Shown in pieces: positions 1 through 9,444 of a stretch of 64,000 bases of DNA. Position 1 is the stretch's first letter. Every line of letters begins with the position of its first letter. Made by a program: the position numbers and the translations under genes. Source of the stretch: JAJRXC01 sp047639555 (GTDB taxonomy: Bacteria > Actinomycetota > Acidimicrobiia > Acidimicrobiales > Aldehydirespiratoraceae); the NCBI GenBank assembly GCA_047639555.1, contig JBLIOE010000001.1:62001-126000 (forward strand). The letters run 5' to 3'. Under the pieces are notes generated by a model. It saw only the letters and a program-made list of their open reading frames with translations. It had not been told where the DNA came from and ran no database searches.

Positions 1-1
1 C

Positions 2-142
2 CTCGGCCCCGTCGAAACCCAGACCGACGAGCCCCAGGACCTCGGCCCAGTCATGGCCAAGCTCATGGATCGCGCTCGCCTCAACGCCAACATGAACGGC
101 ACTGATCACGAAGGCGCCGGTTTCCCCGGCAAGTCCATCTGA
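2..142 (+). CDS. C-terminal end of an unidentified protein (partial)
   Basis: An open frame enters from the left edge and stops with TGA at 140-142, giving 46 residues that end in ...GFPGKSI. Codon use (third positions mostly C or G) is like the neighbouring genes and a terminator hairpin follows at once, so it is probably a real gene end. The visible part is hydrophilic, has no motif I recognise, and no function is proposed. Confidence 0.5.
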   Translation, partial: LGPVETQTDEPQDLGPVMAKLMDRARLNANMNGTDHEGAGFPGKSI

Positions 143-161
143 TCCACCCGCACTCCGAAAT

Positions 162-214
162 TGATGCGAGTCGACCACCTCAAAGGTGGCCAGCTCGCAT
201 CAGTTTTGGTTTTA
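162..214. terminator. Hairpin with T tract, shared by convergent genes
   Basis: Arms TGATGCGAG (162-170) and CTCGCATCA (194-202) pair perfectly, with an inner CCACCT/AGGTGG stem. GTTTTGGTTTT follows on the plus strand. It ends the gene entering from the left edge and, since msrA stops at 212, may also serve msrA from the other side. Confidence 0.75.
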
Positions 215-853
215 GGCGTCGGTGAGGTCGAAACTCACCTGGCAGACGCCGTGGTTGCAGTAGCCGCCGGGATTCCGGTGAAGGTACTGCTGGTGGTACT
301 CCTCGGCGAAGTAAAAGACGGGCGCATCGATGATCGTCGTCTCAATGTCGCCGAATCCGGCACCGTTGAGGGCGTCCTGATAGCGAACCTGGCTCGTTGC
401 CGCCGCTGAACGCTGATCGTCGTCGTAGACGTAGATCTCGCTGCGGTACTGGGTGCCGATGTCGTTGTGTTGACGCATGAACTGGGTGGGGTCGTGGACC
501 TCCCAGAACACCTTCAACAGTTCGTCGTAGCTCACGACGGCCGGATCGTAGACAACGAACACCACCTCGTTGTGACCCGTGCGACCTGAGCACACCTCTT
601 CGTAGAGCGGGTTGGGCGTGTAGCCGCCGGCGTAGCCGACTGCGGTGGTATGCACGCCGTCGAGCAGCCAAAAGAACCGCTCCGCTCCCCAGAAGCAGCC
701 GAGCCCGAACATAGCCGTCTGCATCCCTTCCGGGTACGGACCGGCGAGCGCGGTGCCGAGCACCAAGTGAGCGTCTTGCACGGGGACCGCCTCCGGACGA
801 CCCGGCAAGGCGTCGGTGGGATCGGGCATGGTCTGCTTGTCGCGTCCGAACAT
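212..853 (-). CDS. msrA: Peptide-methionine (S)-S-oxide reductase MsrA
   Basis: MsrA reduces the S-epimer of methionine sulfoxide, free or in proteins, using thioredoxin, and so repairs oxidised proteins in the cytoplasm. The 213-residue protein has the family signature GCFWG with catalytic Cys53 and two C-terminal cysteines (199 and 204, in GYCNHGVC) suited to resolving the sulfenic acid. About 45 residues precede the catalytic domain, as in the long E. coli-type MsrA. GAGGA lies just ahead of the ATG. The gene is divergent from the thioesterase gene at 947 and stands alone. Confidence 0.95.
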   Translation of the reverse strand: MFGRDKQTMPDPTDALPGRPEAVPVQDAHLVLGTALAGPYPEGMQTAMFGLGCFWGAERFFWLLDGVHTTAVGYAGGYTPNPLYEEVCSGRTGHNEVVFVVYDPAVVSYDELLKVFWEVHDPTQFMRQHNDIGTQYRSEIYVYDDDQRSAAATSQVRYQDALNGAGFGDIETTIIDAPVFYFAEEYHQQYLHRNPGGYCNHGVCQVSFDLTDA

Positions 854-946
854 GATTTCCTCATTTTCCTTGGTCAGGGGTGACCTTACGCTGAGGAAAC
901 GCTGGGACTCGCCAAAACGTTCCTACTCACCGCTAGCTTCGCCGCC

Positions 947-1717
947 GTGACCGATCTTCCCGCATCCCCGCGCAGCCTCCCCTCTCAGATGGGGGCACAC
1001 ATGGGCCCCAACGGCGATGATGTCGACTGCTGGCTACAGGTTTGCGACGATCTCTCAAACCATGGGCATCCGTACGGGGCGACCCTCGTGATGCTTGTCG
1101 ATGTGGCAGCAGGATGGGCGGCGGAGGCTACGGCGGGCGACGACTGGACCTTCACGGTCGACATCGGCATTCGCCGCACACCAGTCCCGACCGAGCGCAT
1201 AAATGGCCGCCCGATCGTGCAGCGGGCGGGACGAACAATCTCGATCGACTTCCCGATGTGGGATGCCTCGGGGGCCATCACCGCCACTGGCGTGTCGACG
1301 TTTATCCGTCTCCCCCGCCGGCCCAACGACCCGCCTCGACCCGTGTTCCCACTCGACACGATGGCCGTCTGGTCACCACCCGACGGCCCCCTCGCCGAAC
1401 TGCTTGGTGCCCGGGCGACTGACCGAGGCCTGGCCGTCGACCACCGGCCCGAACTCCTCAACCCCGCCGGAATCCTGCAAGGCGGGGTGAGCGCCCTCCT
1501 GGCCGAACTCGCCGCGCTGGACGCCCTCGAACAGATCTCCAGCCGATCACTTGTCAGCACGAGCTTCGACGTTCGTTATGTGACCATGGGGCGCGTCGGA
1601 CCCTTTGAGGCCGTGGTCGAACCGATTGGCACAGACTCTGCCGTGGTGAAAATTCTCGACCGTGGTGCTGATGATGCTGTGGTTACCCACAACCTCATCG
1701 GCTTCACCGCGGTCTAG
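947..1717 (+). CDS. Acyl-CoA thioesterase-like double-hotdog protein
   Basis: This 256-residue protein looks like two hotdog domains in tandem. The C-terminal half carries the PaaI/4HBT-like stretch LLNPAGILQGGVSALLAEL followed by a long helix, typical of proteins that hydrolyse or bind acyl-CoA thioesters. The N-terminal half has a similar layout (HGHPYGATLVMLVDVAAG). The substrate cannot be read from sequence. The start is GTG at 947. The TAG stop overlaps the stop of the convergent GH3 gene inside the palindrome CTAG. Confidence 0.75.
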   Translation: MTDLPASPRSLPSQMGAHMGPNGDDVDCWLQVCDDLSNHGHPYGATLVMLVDVAAGWAAEATAGDDWTFTVDIGIRRTPVPTERINGRPIVQRAGRTISIDFPMWDASGAITATGVSTFIRLPRRPNDPPRPVFPLDTMAVWSPPDGPLAELLGARATDRGLAVDHRPELLNPAGILQGGVSALLAELAALDALEQISSRSLVSTSFDVRYVTMGRVGPFEAVVEPIGTDSAVVKILDRGADDAVVTHNLIGFTAV

Positions 1718-4242
1718 TTCGGCAGCTGGGCCGCGTCACCCTCCAGGGTGACCGTGACGTCGCCTGCGAAGTCACGCGACGAGCGACCCACCACGATCCG
1801 ATACTGGCCGGGATCGACATACCAACCCGGCTCGGCACGATGGAGGCCATCACCGTCGGCCGGCACCGGCATGCCAGACTGCAGCCCTTCCCAAATCGGG
1901 TCACCGATGTCGTAGTAGGCGAACGCGCGGGCGTCGAGTGCGAGTGTGACGGTCTGCGTCGCGCCCGGTTCGAGCGTCACCTTTTGAAACGCCTTGAGCT
2001 CTCGCACCGGACGAAGAATTGCCGGGTCGATTGGTTCGACGTAGACCTGCACGACCTCAGAGCCGCGACGGTCGCCCGTGTTCGTGACATCGACGGCGAT
2101 TGAGAGCGTGTCGCCCGTTGCGGCACGGCTCGCCCCGCGTGGTGCTCCGATTGAGAAGGAGGTGTAGCCGAGGCCATAACCGAACGGCACCGCGGGCTCG
2201 ATGTCCATCACGTCGTGGAAACGATGACCGGTGAAGAGGCCTTCGCCGTAGCGAACAATGCTGTTGTCGCCGGGATAGTTCGGGTAGGCGCCGAAGTGCT
2301 CGTAGCGGGCACCGATCGTGGTCGGCGCTCGACCGTTCGGCTCGACATCACCGAGCAGCATGTCGGCAACGGCGTCGCCCAGCTCCTGCCCACCGAATCC
2401 AACGCTCAACACAGCCGCGGGATCTTCGATCCAACTCATGTCGTGGGGAGCACCAACGTTGAGCACCACGATTGTGCGGGGATTCGCCGCGCACACTCGA
2501 CGGATCAACTCGGGTTGATCACCCGGGAGTTCCCAAAGCTCGCGATCGCGTCCCTCCGTTTCCCAGTCATCGTTGGTGCCGACGACAACAATGGCGACGT
2601 CACTCTCCGCCGCCAGCGCTTCGGCCCGGCCCAGGAGATCCTCTTCGACCAGCGACAAGAGACCGAGCTTGAACCCGGTGAGCAGGATCGCCCCGCGATT
2701 CGAGTATTCGGCGACGATCTCGATCGGCGTTCCCGCGACGAGATCGATCTCGCCGGGAATCTCCTCAGAGCCCATGCCGAAGAACGCCGACCCTCGTGGG
2801 TACTCACCTTCGGTTGCGTCGAGGGAGACCTCACCATCCACCATGATCTTGACGCGGCCACTCTGGATCAAGCGGAACTCGTGCGTTCCGGAGACCGTCG
2901 GCACGACGGTGGCCGTCACCCGAACCGAGTAGGCCTCGGACGAGACACCCGGAGCCGGCGTACCAAAGGCCATGACTTCAAATTCGGGGCGCGTGTTCGA
3001 GATGACCACTTCGCCGTCGAGATCGTGGCCGTTGAAGTACTCGGTGACAATCGACCCCTGCACGGCCGGACGGGCCAGCGCTGGTGTAGTGCGATCGATG
3101 TCGCAGCCCTTTTCCCAGCTGACCTCAGCGTTCGGCAGGCGGTCACGCAGCGCGTCGACCGGCGATGTCGCTCGATACGAGGCGACCTTCGCCGAGCCGC
3201 CGCCCATGACTTTGGCGTTCAACCCGTTCGGGCCGATGACCGCAACCTTGCTGAGCGTCGAGCCATCGAGCGGCAACACGCCGTTGTTGCGAAGCAGCAC
3301 CGAACCCGCCGCGGCCGCCGCTCGAATGAGGGCGCGATCTGCGGGCCGATCGAGCGTTTCTTCGGTGAAGTCGCCGTCGCCGTCGAGCGCACCGGTGCGC
3401 TCCATTGTACGGAGCACATCGAGCGTGATCTTGTCGAGTGCTGCGTCCGTCACGTGGCCGGCTTCAACCGCAGCAACGAGCTCGGGGCCGTACCACTTAC
3501 CTTTTCCCGGCATCTCGAGGCTGAGTCCAGCGTTGGCGGTGTCCGCCGTGGACCGCGCCGCGAACCAGTCGGTGACCACGAACCCGTCGAAACCCCAGTC
3601 ATCGCGCAGCACGGAGGTGAGCAGCCACTCGTGTTCGGAACAGAAGGTGCCGTTGAGCCGGTTGTAGGCGCTCATGATTCCCCACGCGCCTCCGTCCTTT
3701 ACGACATGCTCAAACGGGACGAGGTATGTCTCGCGCAGGGTTCGCTCGTCTACCTGCGTGTCGATCGAGTTGCGCTCGAACTCGGAGTCGTTGCCAACGA
3801 AGTGCTTAGCGGTCGTGGCCACACCCTTCGACTGCACGCCACGGACGAACGCGGCCGCGAGCCGACCGGTGAGGATCGGGTCCTCGCTGTAGCACTCGAA
3901 GTTCCGACCACCCTTCGGCGAGCGATGCAGGTTGATCGTGGGGGCGAGCAGCACGTGAGACTTTTTCGCCCGTGCCTCGTCGCCCAAGAGCTCGCCCAGC
4001 TGCTCGATGAGCGCCGGATCCCAGGTCGAGCCCAACGCCGCTCCGGACGGAATACAGGCCGTCTGGGCACCGGTGCCCATGAGACCATCACCGCGGGCAC
4101 CGTTGGGGCCGTCGGTCACCTTCATCGGGGGAATCGCGAGCCGCTCATTGGCGCGGGTATGCCACATGTCGTGGCCCGTGACGATGTCGACCTTCTCGTC
4201 GACGGACATCTGGGCGAGGAGGGACTCGATGCGTTCGGGCAT
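1714..4242 (-). CDS. Glycoside hydrolase family 3 protein with PA14 domain (beta-glucosidase type)
   Basis: The 842-residue protein has the full GH3 architecture. The N-terminal TIM barrel shows GRNFE (112-116), KHF (146-148) and the nucleophile Asp225 in VVTDWF. A second alpha/beta sandwich follows, with a PA14 carbohydrate-binding insertion at about 400-530, and a fibronectin III-like domain ends the protein. Such enzymes remove terminal beta-linked glucose or xylose from oligosaccharides. I see no signal peptide, so it probably acts inside the cell on imported sugars. No transporter or sugar regulator lies next to it. The exact sugar is not determined by sequence. Confidence 0.93.
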   Translation of the reverse strand: MPERIESLLAQMSVDEKVDIVTGHDMWHTRANERLAIPPMKVTDGPNGARGDGLMGTGAQTACIPSGAALGSTWDPALIEQLGELLGDEARAKKSHVLLAPTINLHRSPKGGRNFECYSEDPILTGRLAAAFVRGVQSKGVATTAKHFVGNDSEFERNSIDTQVDERTLRETYLVPFEHVVKDGGAWGIMSAYNRLNGTFCSEHEWLLTSVLRDDWGFDGFVVTDWFAARSTADTANAGLSLEMPGKGKWYGPELVAAVEAGHVTDAALDKITLDVLRTMERTGALDGDGDFTEETLDRPADRALIRAAAAAGSVLLRNNGVLPLDGSTLSKVAVIGPNGLNAKVMGGGSAKVASYRATSPVDALRDRLPNAEVSWEKGCDIDRTTPALARPAVQGSIVTEYFNGHDLDGEVVISNTRPEFEVMAFGTPAPGVSSEAYSVRVTATVVPTVSGTHEFRLIQSGRVKIMVDGEVSLDATEGEYPRGSAFFGMGSEEIPGEIDLVAGTPIEIVAEYSNRGAILLTGFKLGLLSLVEEDLLGRAEALAAESDVAIVVVGTNDDWETEGRDRELWELPGDQPELIRRVCAANPRTIVVLNVGAPHDMSWIEDPAAVLSVGFGGQELGDAVADMLLGDVEPNGRAPTTIGARYEHFGAYPNYPGDNSIVRYGEGLFTGHRFHDVMDIEPAVPFGYGLGYTSFSIGAPRGASRAATGDTLSIAVDVTNTGDRRGSEVVQVYVEPIDPAILRPVRELKAFQKVTLEPGATQTVTLALDARAFAYYDIGDPIWEGLQSGMPVPADGDGLHRAEPGWYVDPGQYRIVVGRSSRDFAGDVTVTLEGDAAQLPN

Positions 4243-4388
4243 GGCGGCGAGCCTCCCAGGAATGCTCGCCGATCGCTAGTTCGCTCCAATTGCCCCCCGC
4301 ACGACACCACGATGAACGTTGACGACTCGTCAGAAACCCGCCCTTTCCCATACGATGAGTCGCAATTCTCGAACCGGAGGACGACCAA

Positions 4389-6116
4389 ATGCTCGATGTC
4401 ATCATTAAGGGTGGAACCGTCGTTGACGGCACTGGTACCGCGGGGGTGCGCGCCGACATCGGCATTCGCGACAGCCGCATCGTCGCGATCGGCGATGTCA
4501 CCGAAGAGGCCCGCGAAATCATCGACGCCACGGGTCTTACGGTCTGTCCCGGCTTCGTTGACCCCCACACCCACTACGACGCCCAACTCTTCTGGGATCC
4601 GCGGGCCACGCCGTCAAACTTCTTTGGCGTCACCTCGATGATCGCGGGTAACTGCGGCTTCACCATTGCCCCGCTCGGCGATGCCGAAGACGGCGAATAC
4701 CTGAAGCGCATGATGGTCAAGGTCGAAGGTATGGCCTACGAGGCGCTCGATCAGGGCGTGCCGTGGAACTGGAACACCTTCGGCGAATACCTCGACCGCG
4801 TTGAAGCCAACCGCACGGCCATCAATGTGGGCTTCCTTGTTGGCCATTGCGCGTTGCGCCGCGTCGTCATGAAGGACGACTCCGTCGGCAACGAAGCCAC
4901 ACCCGAGCAGGTCGCCGAAATGCGCCAGATCCTGAAGGAATCGATCGAGGCGGGTGGCATGGGCTTCTCGACCGGTCGATCGTTCACCCACAACGACTGG
5001 GACGGCAACCCCGTGCCCAGTCGTTGGGCCGCCGAAGAAGAGGTGCTCGAGCTCTGTCGAGAAACGTCTGAACACGAGGGCACCACTCTCGAATGGGTCG
5101 CCGATGGCTGCCTCAACGGGTTCAACGACGGCGAAGTCGAACTGATGACCAAGATGTCGGTCGAGGGAAATCGCCCCCTCAACTGGAATGTCCTCACCAT
5201 CGACTCCGCTCGCCCCGAGGCCTACCTCAACCAGATCCAGGCCTGCGAAAAGGCCAATAGCGAGGGCGCCAAGGTCGTAGCCCTCACCATGCCGATCCTC
5301 GTTGGCATGAACATGAGCCTCGGCACCTTCTGCGCCCTGCACCAGCTGCCCGAGTGGAAGACCATCTTCAACCTCGAATACCCAGAACGCATGGAGAAGC
5401 TGCGCGATCCGAAATTGATCACGTGGCTTGAGAATCAGGCCGCACTTCCCGAAGCCGGCGTGTTCTCTCGGCTCACCGGTTGGGACAACTATCTCGTCGG
5501 CGACACCTACAGCGAGGCCAACGAGGGCCTCAAGGGCCGACGCCTCGGCGACATCGCCCGCGAGCGCGGGCAGCGAGCCTTCCACACGATGGTAGAGATC
5601 GCCCTCGAAGACGACCTCAGCACCGTCTGGTGGCCACTGCCCACCGACGACGATCCCGAGAGCTGGCGTCTGCGGGCCGAGGCCTGGGAGCACGAAGCCG
5701 TGATGATCGGCGGTTCCGACGCCGGCGCCCACCTCGATCGGATGGCCGGAGCGTCCTACACCACCACCTGGCTCGATGATTGCCTCCGCGGCCGCAAGCT
5801 CACCACGATGGAAAACGCCATCCGCCACATCACCGACGTGCCGGCCCGGCTGTTTGGTCTGCGCGATCGCGGCCGGCTCGAAGAAGGCTTCTTCGCCGAC
5901 ATCGTGATCTTCGATCCTGACGAGGTCGGCGCCACCGACATCGAGCTCGTCAACGATCTTCCCGGCGGCAGCCGACGCCTCTACTCCGAGGCCACCGGTA
6001 TCAAGCGCGTGATCGTCAACGGCCAAACCACGGTCATCGACGGCACCGTCACCGAAGCGCTCCCCGGCAAGGTGATGCGCTCCGGCACCGACACCGACAC
6101 CGTGGTTGCCCGCTAA
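4389..6116 (+). CDS. N-acyl-D-amino-acid deacylase family amidohydrolase
   Basis: A metal-dependent amidohydrolase of 575 residues in the D-aminoacylase family, which cleaves N-acyl-D-amino acids to the free D-amino acid and a carboxylate. Visible signatures are GFVDPHTHYDAQ (HxH metal site), GNCGF with the metal-bridging Cys, GMGFSTG, and a C-terminal SDAGAH containing the catalytic Asp. The terminal composite beta domain closes with VIVNG. GGAGGA sits 8 bases ahead of the ATG. It is divergent from the GH3 gene and monocistronic. Some relatives are dihydropyrimidinase-like or act on other amides, so the substrate is open. Confidence 0.88.
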   Translation: MLDVIIKGGTVVDGTGTAGVRADIGIRDSRIVAIGDVTEEAREIIDATGLTVCPGFVDPHTHYDAQLFWDPRATPSNFFGVTSMIAGNCGFTIAPLGDAEDGEYLKRMMVKVEGMAYEALDQGVPWNWNTFGEYLDRVEANRTAINVGFLVGHCALRRVVMKDDSVGNEATPEQVAEMRQILKESIEAGGMGFSTGRSFTHNDWDGNPVPSRWAAEEEVLELCRETSEHEGTTLEWVADGCLNGFNDGEVELMTKMSVEGNRPLNWNVLTIDSARPEAYLNQIQACEKANSEGAKVVALTMPILVGMNMSLGTFCALHQLPEWKTIFNLEYPERMEKLRDPKLITWLENQAALPEAGVFSRLTGWDNYLVGDTYSEANEGLKGRRLGDIARERGQRAFHTMVEIALEDDLSTVWWPLPTDDDPESWRLRAEAWEHEAVMIGGSDAGAHLDRMAGASYTTTWLDDCLRGRKLTTMENAIRHITDVPARLFGLRDRGRLEEGFFADIVIFDPDEVGATDIELVNDLPGGSRRLYSEATGIKRVIVNGQTTVIDGTVTEALPGKVMRSGTDTDTVVAR

Positions 6117-6147
6117 CTCACATCGGGTCCATGGCCGACCAGTTCTT

Positions 6148-7110
6148 CTAGCCGAGGATCCGGGCGAACTGGCTAAAGCCGATATTGCCGCCCGACAACG
6201 TGACACCCACCCGCTCACCGGGGTCCTTCACTCGGCCGGCCATCAGCGCGGCAAGGGCGCAAGCGCCGCTTGGTTCCACCACAACATTGAGCCGTTCAAA
6301 GAGGAACCGCATCGTCGACCGGATCTCGTCGTCGTTCGCCACGACAATCTCATCGACGTACTCCTGCATGACCGCGAAGGTGAGCGGTCCTACCGCGGTG
6401 GTCTGTTGGCCGTCGGCGATGGTGGACGGAGTCTCGATGGTGACGATCTCACCGCGCCGCAACGACTGCCGAGCGTCGTCGCCCGTCTCCGGCTCGACTC
6501 CCACCACTCGCACTGGTTGATACTCGTTCGCCACGGTCGCACAACCGGAGATCAATCCGCCGCCGCCCACACACACCACGAGCGTGTCGAGCGACTCGAC
6601 CTGCTCGAAGAGTTCGAGGGCCACGGTCCCCTGGCCGGCCATCACATCGGGGTGGTTGAACGGAGGAATCAACGTTCCGCCGCGCCCGGCCACGACCGAC
6701 GCGCCAACCTCCTCACAGTCCTCGCTGTAGCGGTCGTAGGTGACGATCGTCGCGCCATACCCTTCGGTTGCGGCACGTTTCGCAGCGGGCGCATCGAGCG
6801 GCATCACGATGGTGGCGGCGATGCCGTGCAGGGCCGCGGCCTTGGCCACGCCTTGGGCGTGGTTGCCCGAAGAAAACGCAACAACACCGCCCGCCCGTTG
6901 CTCGCGGGACAACGACGCCACCGCGTTGAACGCGCCTCGGATCTTGAACGAACCCGTCCGCTGGAAACACTCGGCCTTGAGAAACACCCGCGCCCCGACG
7001 ACCTCGTCGAGGGTTCGGCTTGTCAGTACCGGCGTGCGGTGGATGACACCGGCCAGTCGCTTCGCCGCCTGCCCGATGTCATCAATGTCAATCGGGAGAG
7101 CGGCCGCCAC
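6148..7110 (-). CDS. Threonine/serine dehydratase, PLP-dependent, catabolic type
   Basis: Fold-type II PLP enzyme that deaminates threonine to 2-oxobutanoate or serine to pyruvate. The PLP lysine is Lys56 in GSFKIRGA. The substrate loop SSGNHAQG and the phosphate-binding GGGGLISG are intact. At 320 residues it lacks the C-terminal ACT regulatory domain of biosynthetic IlvA, so allosteric control by isoleucine is not expected. Some members of this family are serine racemases; sequence alone does not separate them. It lies 5 bases below the membrane-protein gene on the same strand and may be cotranscribed with it. Confidence 0.88.
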   Translation of the reverse strand: MAAALPIDIDDIGQAAKRLAGVIHRTPVLTSRTLDEVVGARVFLKAECFQRTGSFKIRGAFNAVASLSREQRAGGVVAFSSGNHAQGVAKAAALHGIAATIVMPLDAPAAKRAATEGYGATIVTYDRYSEDCEEVGASVVAGRGGTLIPPFNHPDVMAGQGTVALELFEQVESLDTLVVCVGGGGLISGCATVANEYQPVRVVGVEPETGDDARQSLRRGEIVTIETPSTIADGQQTTAVGPLTFAVMQEYVDEIVVANDDEIRSTMRFLFERLNVVVEPSGACALAALMAGRVKDPGERVGVTLSGGNIGFSQFARILG

Positions 7111-7115
7111 GCCGA

Positions 7116-8165
7116 TCAGTTCTCGGCGGAAATCTGGAAACCGCGGGCGACCTCGGGCCGCCGCAACTTCCAGATGAGGCCGTCGTAGAACAGGTGCATG
7201 CCGCCAATCGTTAAGAACACAAAGGCGTAGACCTCGTAGGAGCCGAAGCTACGAATCGCCCAAATCAGCGCAACGATTCCGACGGTATAGAGCACCATCA
7301 GCCCAAGGGGCCCAGTGCGACTGCGAACAGCTCGGCCCAGCGGCGCGCCGCCATCGGTGGCGTCGTCGGGATAACGGTCGGCGAGATGGTTGTGAACAAT
7401 GAGGTAGTACTCCGCCGCATGCGAGCCGATGTATCCCACGAATCCCGCGAGCGGGGAGATCATCGTGAGGCCGATGAGGGCTGCCGTCGACCCGAGGTAC
7501 ACCCATTTGGCCGGGTTCACTTCGGTGGCCTGGAACTCTTGTCGAACCCACTGCACCAAAAGCACACCGACCACGATCAGCATGACGGGCACGAGATACT
7601 TCGCGATGGGCGCCGCATTGGTCAACACGTCGAGGCCGCGCTGGTTGCGACCGCCAAGACCCGCGGAGGCAATCCGATCGGGCGTCGAGGCGTCAGCTGC
7701 GGCAACGACCAGCGCGAGTCCGAGCATCGACCAGAGCAGGCGGTGCTCGATCGTGCCGTCGCTCTGCCCGACCTTTCGACCATAGATGCGGGTGATGCCA
7801 TAGCGCTGCTGCAGCGTGTGGCCCGCGTTCCACACGCCCGCGATCACGGCGATCACCACAGGGTCGAGCTGCAAGCCGACCAGCACGAGCGCCACAAAGA
7901 TGAAGGGCGACAACCGAAATACTCGCCGACGCGAATTCATGACATGCGGGTCGGCGTAGACCAAGGGCATCGTCAAGGGCTGGTGCGAGACCGAGAAGAT
8001 GAGCGTGGCGCCCACCAACCATTCGAGACGATCGGTTTGGCCGTCCCAGACCAATGCCAGGACCGCGAACGGAACCCAGGAGAACGCCATCAAGGCATCC
8101 CAGGCAGGACGCCGAATCCATCGGGTTCGGAGGCGGGTCGGGGCCGCCGGTTCGAGCGTCTGCAT
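7116..8165 (-). CDS. Polytopic membrane protein of unknown function
   Basis: The protein has 349 residues and about eight hydrophobic segments. It has a short Arg-rich N-terminus and a conserved-looking loop HTLQQRYGITRIYGRK near residue 135 between two membrane spans, and more His residues near membrane boundaries (SVSHQPL, IGSHAAEYYLIVHNH) that could bind metal or heme. I do not recognise the family. Its ATG overlaps the stop of the isochorismatase-fold gene in TAATG, so the two are translationally coupled. Confidence 0.7.
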   Translation of the reverse strand: MQTLEPAAPTRLRTRWIRRPAWDALMAFSWVPFAVLALVWDGQTDRLEWLVGATLIFSVSHQPLTMPLVYADPHVMNSRRRVFRLSPFIFVALVLVGLQLDPVVIAVIAGVWNAGHTLQQRYGITRIYGRKVGQSDGTIEHRLLWSMLGLALVVAAADASTPDRIASAGLGGRNQRGLDVLTNAAPIAKYLVPVMLIVVGVLLVQWVRQEFQATEVNPAKWVYLGSTAALIGLTMISPLAGFVGYIGSHAAEYYLIVHNHLADRYPDDATDGGAPLGRAVRSRTGPLGLMVLYTVGIVALIWAIRSFGSYEVYAFVFLTIGGMHLFYDGLIWKLRRPEVARGFQISAEN

Positions 8166-8788
8166 TAGGCCCAGACTGCCACGAGGTTGTCGGTCGAGAC
8201 CACCGTTGCCAACAAACCAATGGAGTTTGCCATCACCGCCTCGCCATAGGCGACCGGAACACCGACCACTGCGTCGGACGGAACGACGACCTGATAACCG
8301 AGATCGACTGCGGAAAGCACCAGCCCCAAGATCCCCACGTTGATCGAGTTGCCAACCGCGATCACCGTCGTCACACCCATGTTGCGCAACAGCTGGTCGA
8401 GTTCGGTCGCGTGGAACGGAGTAAGGCCATGTGTGCGTTCGATGCGGAGATCGCTCGGCTGCACACTCAATTCAGGAATGTTCTCGGCCCCTGGCCCGCC
8501 CACATCGAGGGCATCACCGGCCAACTTCATCGACGCGGCCAGCATGCGGCAGTTTGCAACTGACCCCTGTCGGTCGGGCCGAAAAACAGCATTGCAGTGC
8601 AGGACACGAGCACCGGATTTACGGGCCGCGCCGCAGATACGACCGGCATTCGCCGGCATCCCCACCGATATCGCGGCGTCTCGCAGATTGGGAAGGGTCG
8701 CGAGATCACCGACGACCGCTCGCTGGAGCTCCATTGTGACGACGGCGGTGTGGTCCGGGGCGACCAACGTCGCCAGGTCAAGCGGCAC
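8165..8788 (-). CDS. Isochorismatase-superfamily protein lacking the catalytic Cys
   Basis: The fold is that of cysteine hydrolases (isochorismatase, nicotinamidase): VVTMELQ at the N-terminus, a middle FHATELDQLL segment, and VIAVGNSINVGILG near the end. In active members the triad is Asp, Lys and Cys. Here the Asp position reads Glu20, the Lys position in the middle segment carries no Lys, and the Cys of NxC is Gly152. Similar NVGI sequences occur in a broader actinobacterial subfamily, from memory, so this may be a stable non-hydrolytic branch and not decay. It is coupled to the membrane-protein gene at 7116. Confidence 0.75.
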   Translation of the reverse strand: MPLDLATLVAPDHTAVVTMELQRAVVGDLATLPNLRDAAISVGMPANAGRICGAARKSGARVLHCNAVFRPDRQGSVANCRMLAASMKLAGDALDVGGPGAENIPELSVQPSDLRIERTHGLTPFHATELDQLLRNMGVTTVIAVGNSINVGILGLVLSAVDLGYQVVVPSDAVVGVPVAYGEAVMANSIGLLATVVSTDNLVAVWA

Positions 8789-8789
8789 C

Positions 8790-9155
8790 TCAGCCGCCGG
8801 TCAGGGCCGACATGTCGAAATAGTCGCGCCAGCGAGCGATCTTTCCGTCACGGAGCTCGAACGTTCCCATCACCTTGATCGCCGTTGGATTCCCACCAAT
8901 TACGAAGGTGTCGATCCGCTCGTTCATGACGAGGTTCCCGTCGGCAACCTCGTGCAGGGTCTCGAACACGATCGACTCCGCCATACCCACAAAACCGGCG
9001 ATCACTTCCCTCACCGCGTCAGGCCCCTCGGCCGGCTCCATCGGGATGTTGTGGTACACGATGTCGTCGGTGAAGTGCCCCATGATCGCTTCGACATCTT
9101 GGGCGCCCCAGGCATCCGCTAGGGACTGCACGACGGCTTGATTCTCGTTACTCAT
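8790..9155 (-). CDS. NTF2-like / limonene-1,2-epoxide hydrolase family protein
   Basis: A small 121-residue cone-shaped NTF2-like fold protein. The N-terminal WGAQDVEAIMGHFTDDIVYHN and the C-terminal KIARWRDYFDM match limonene-1,2-epoxide hydrolases, where an Arg and two Asp residues activate water; the WRDYFD element supplies the last part of that site. Members hydrolyse small epoxides, but many SnoaL-like relatives have other roles. Its stop lies 1 base from the start of the isochorismatase-fold gene, so the three minus-strand genes here form one unit. Confidence 0.75.
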   Translation of the reverse strand: MSNENQAVVQSLADAWGAQDVEAIMGHFTDDIVYHNIPMEPAEGPDAVREVIAGFVGMAESIVFETLHEVADGNLVMNERIDTFVIGGNPTAIKVMGTFELRDGKIARWRDYFDMSALTGG

Positions 9156-9444
9156 CTCTCGACCCTGATCTCTCGTTCGGCGTACTCATCACACTTCGCC
9201 CAGCTTCGCGCACCAACATGGGTCGTCCGACCCAGCGGCTTCGGAAAGTTGGGTCCAAAGGCCCATGCCACCCGCCAATTTCCTCTACACCTGCGAGCTT
9301 CACCGTCCGAAGAAATGGAGTCAAAGAAATCGAGCCGTTCGGATGCGGCTCACGGGAAGGGATCGGAGGAACACGATGCAACATCTCACCGGCAGCGTGT
9401 ATCTCGACGCGCCCCATGCTCCCTCCCGCAAGGAGGAGGCCGCG

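Noticed and set aside
2215..4641. A very long open frame on the plus strand opposite the GH3 gene
   Set aside because: It is the antisense shadow of a GC-rich coding strand: no domain, Arg-rich composition and no ribosome site, while the minus strand encodes a complete GH3 enzyme.
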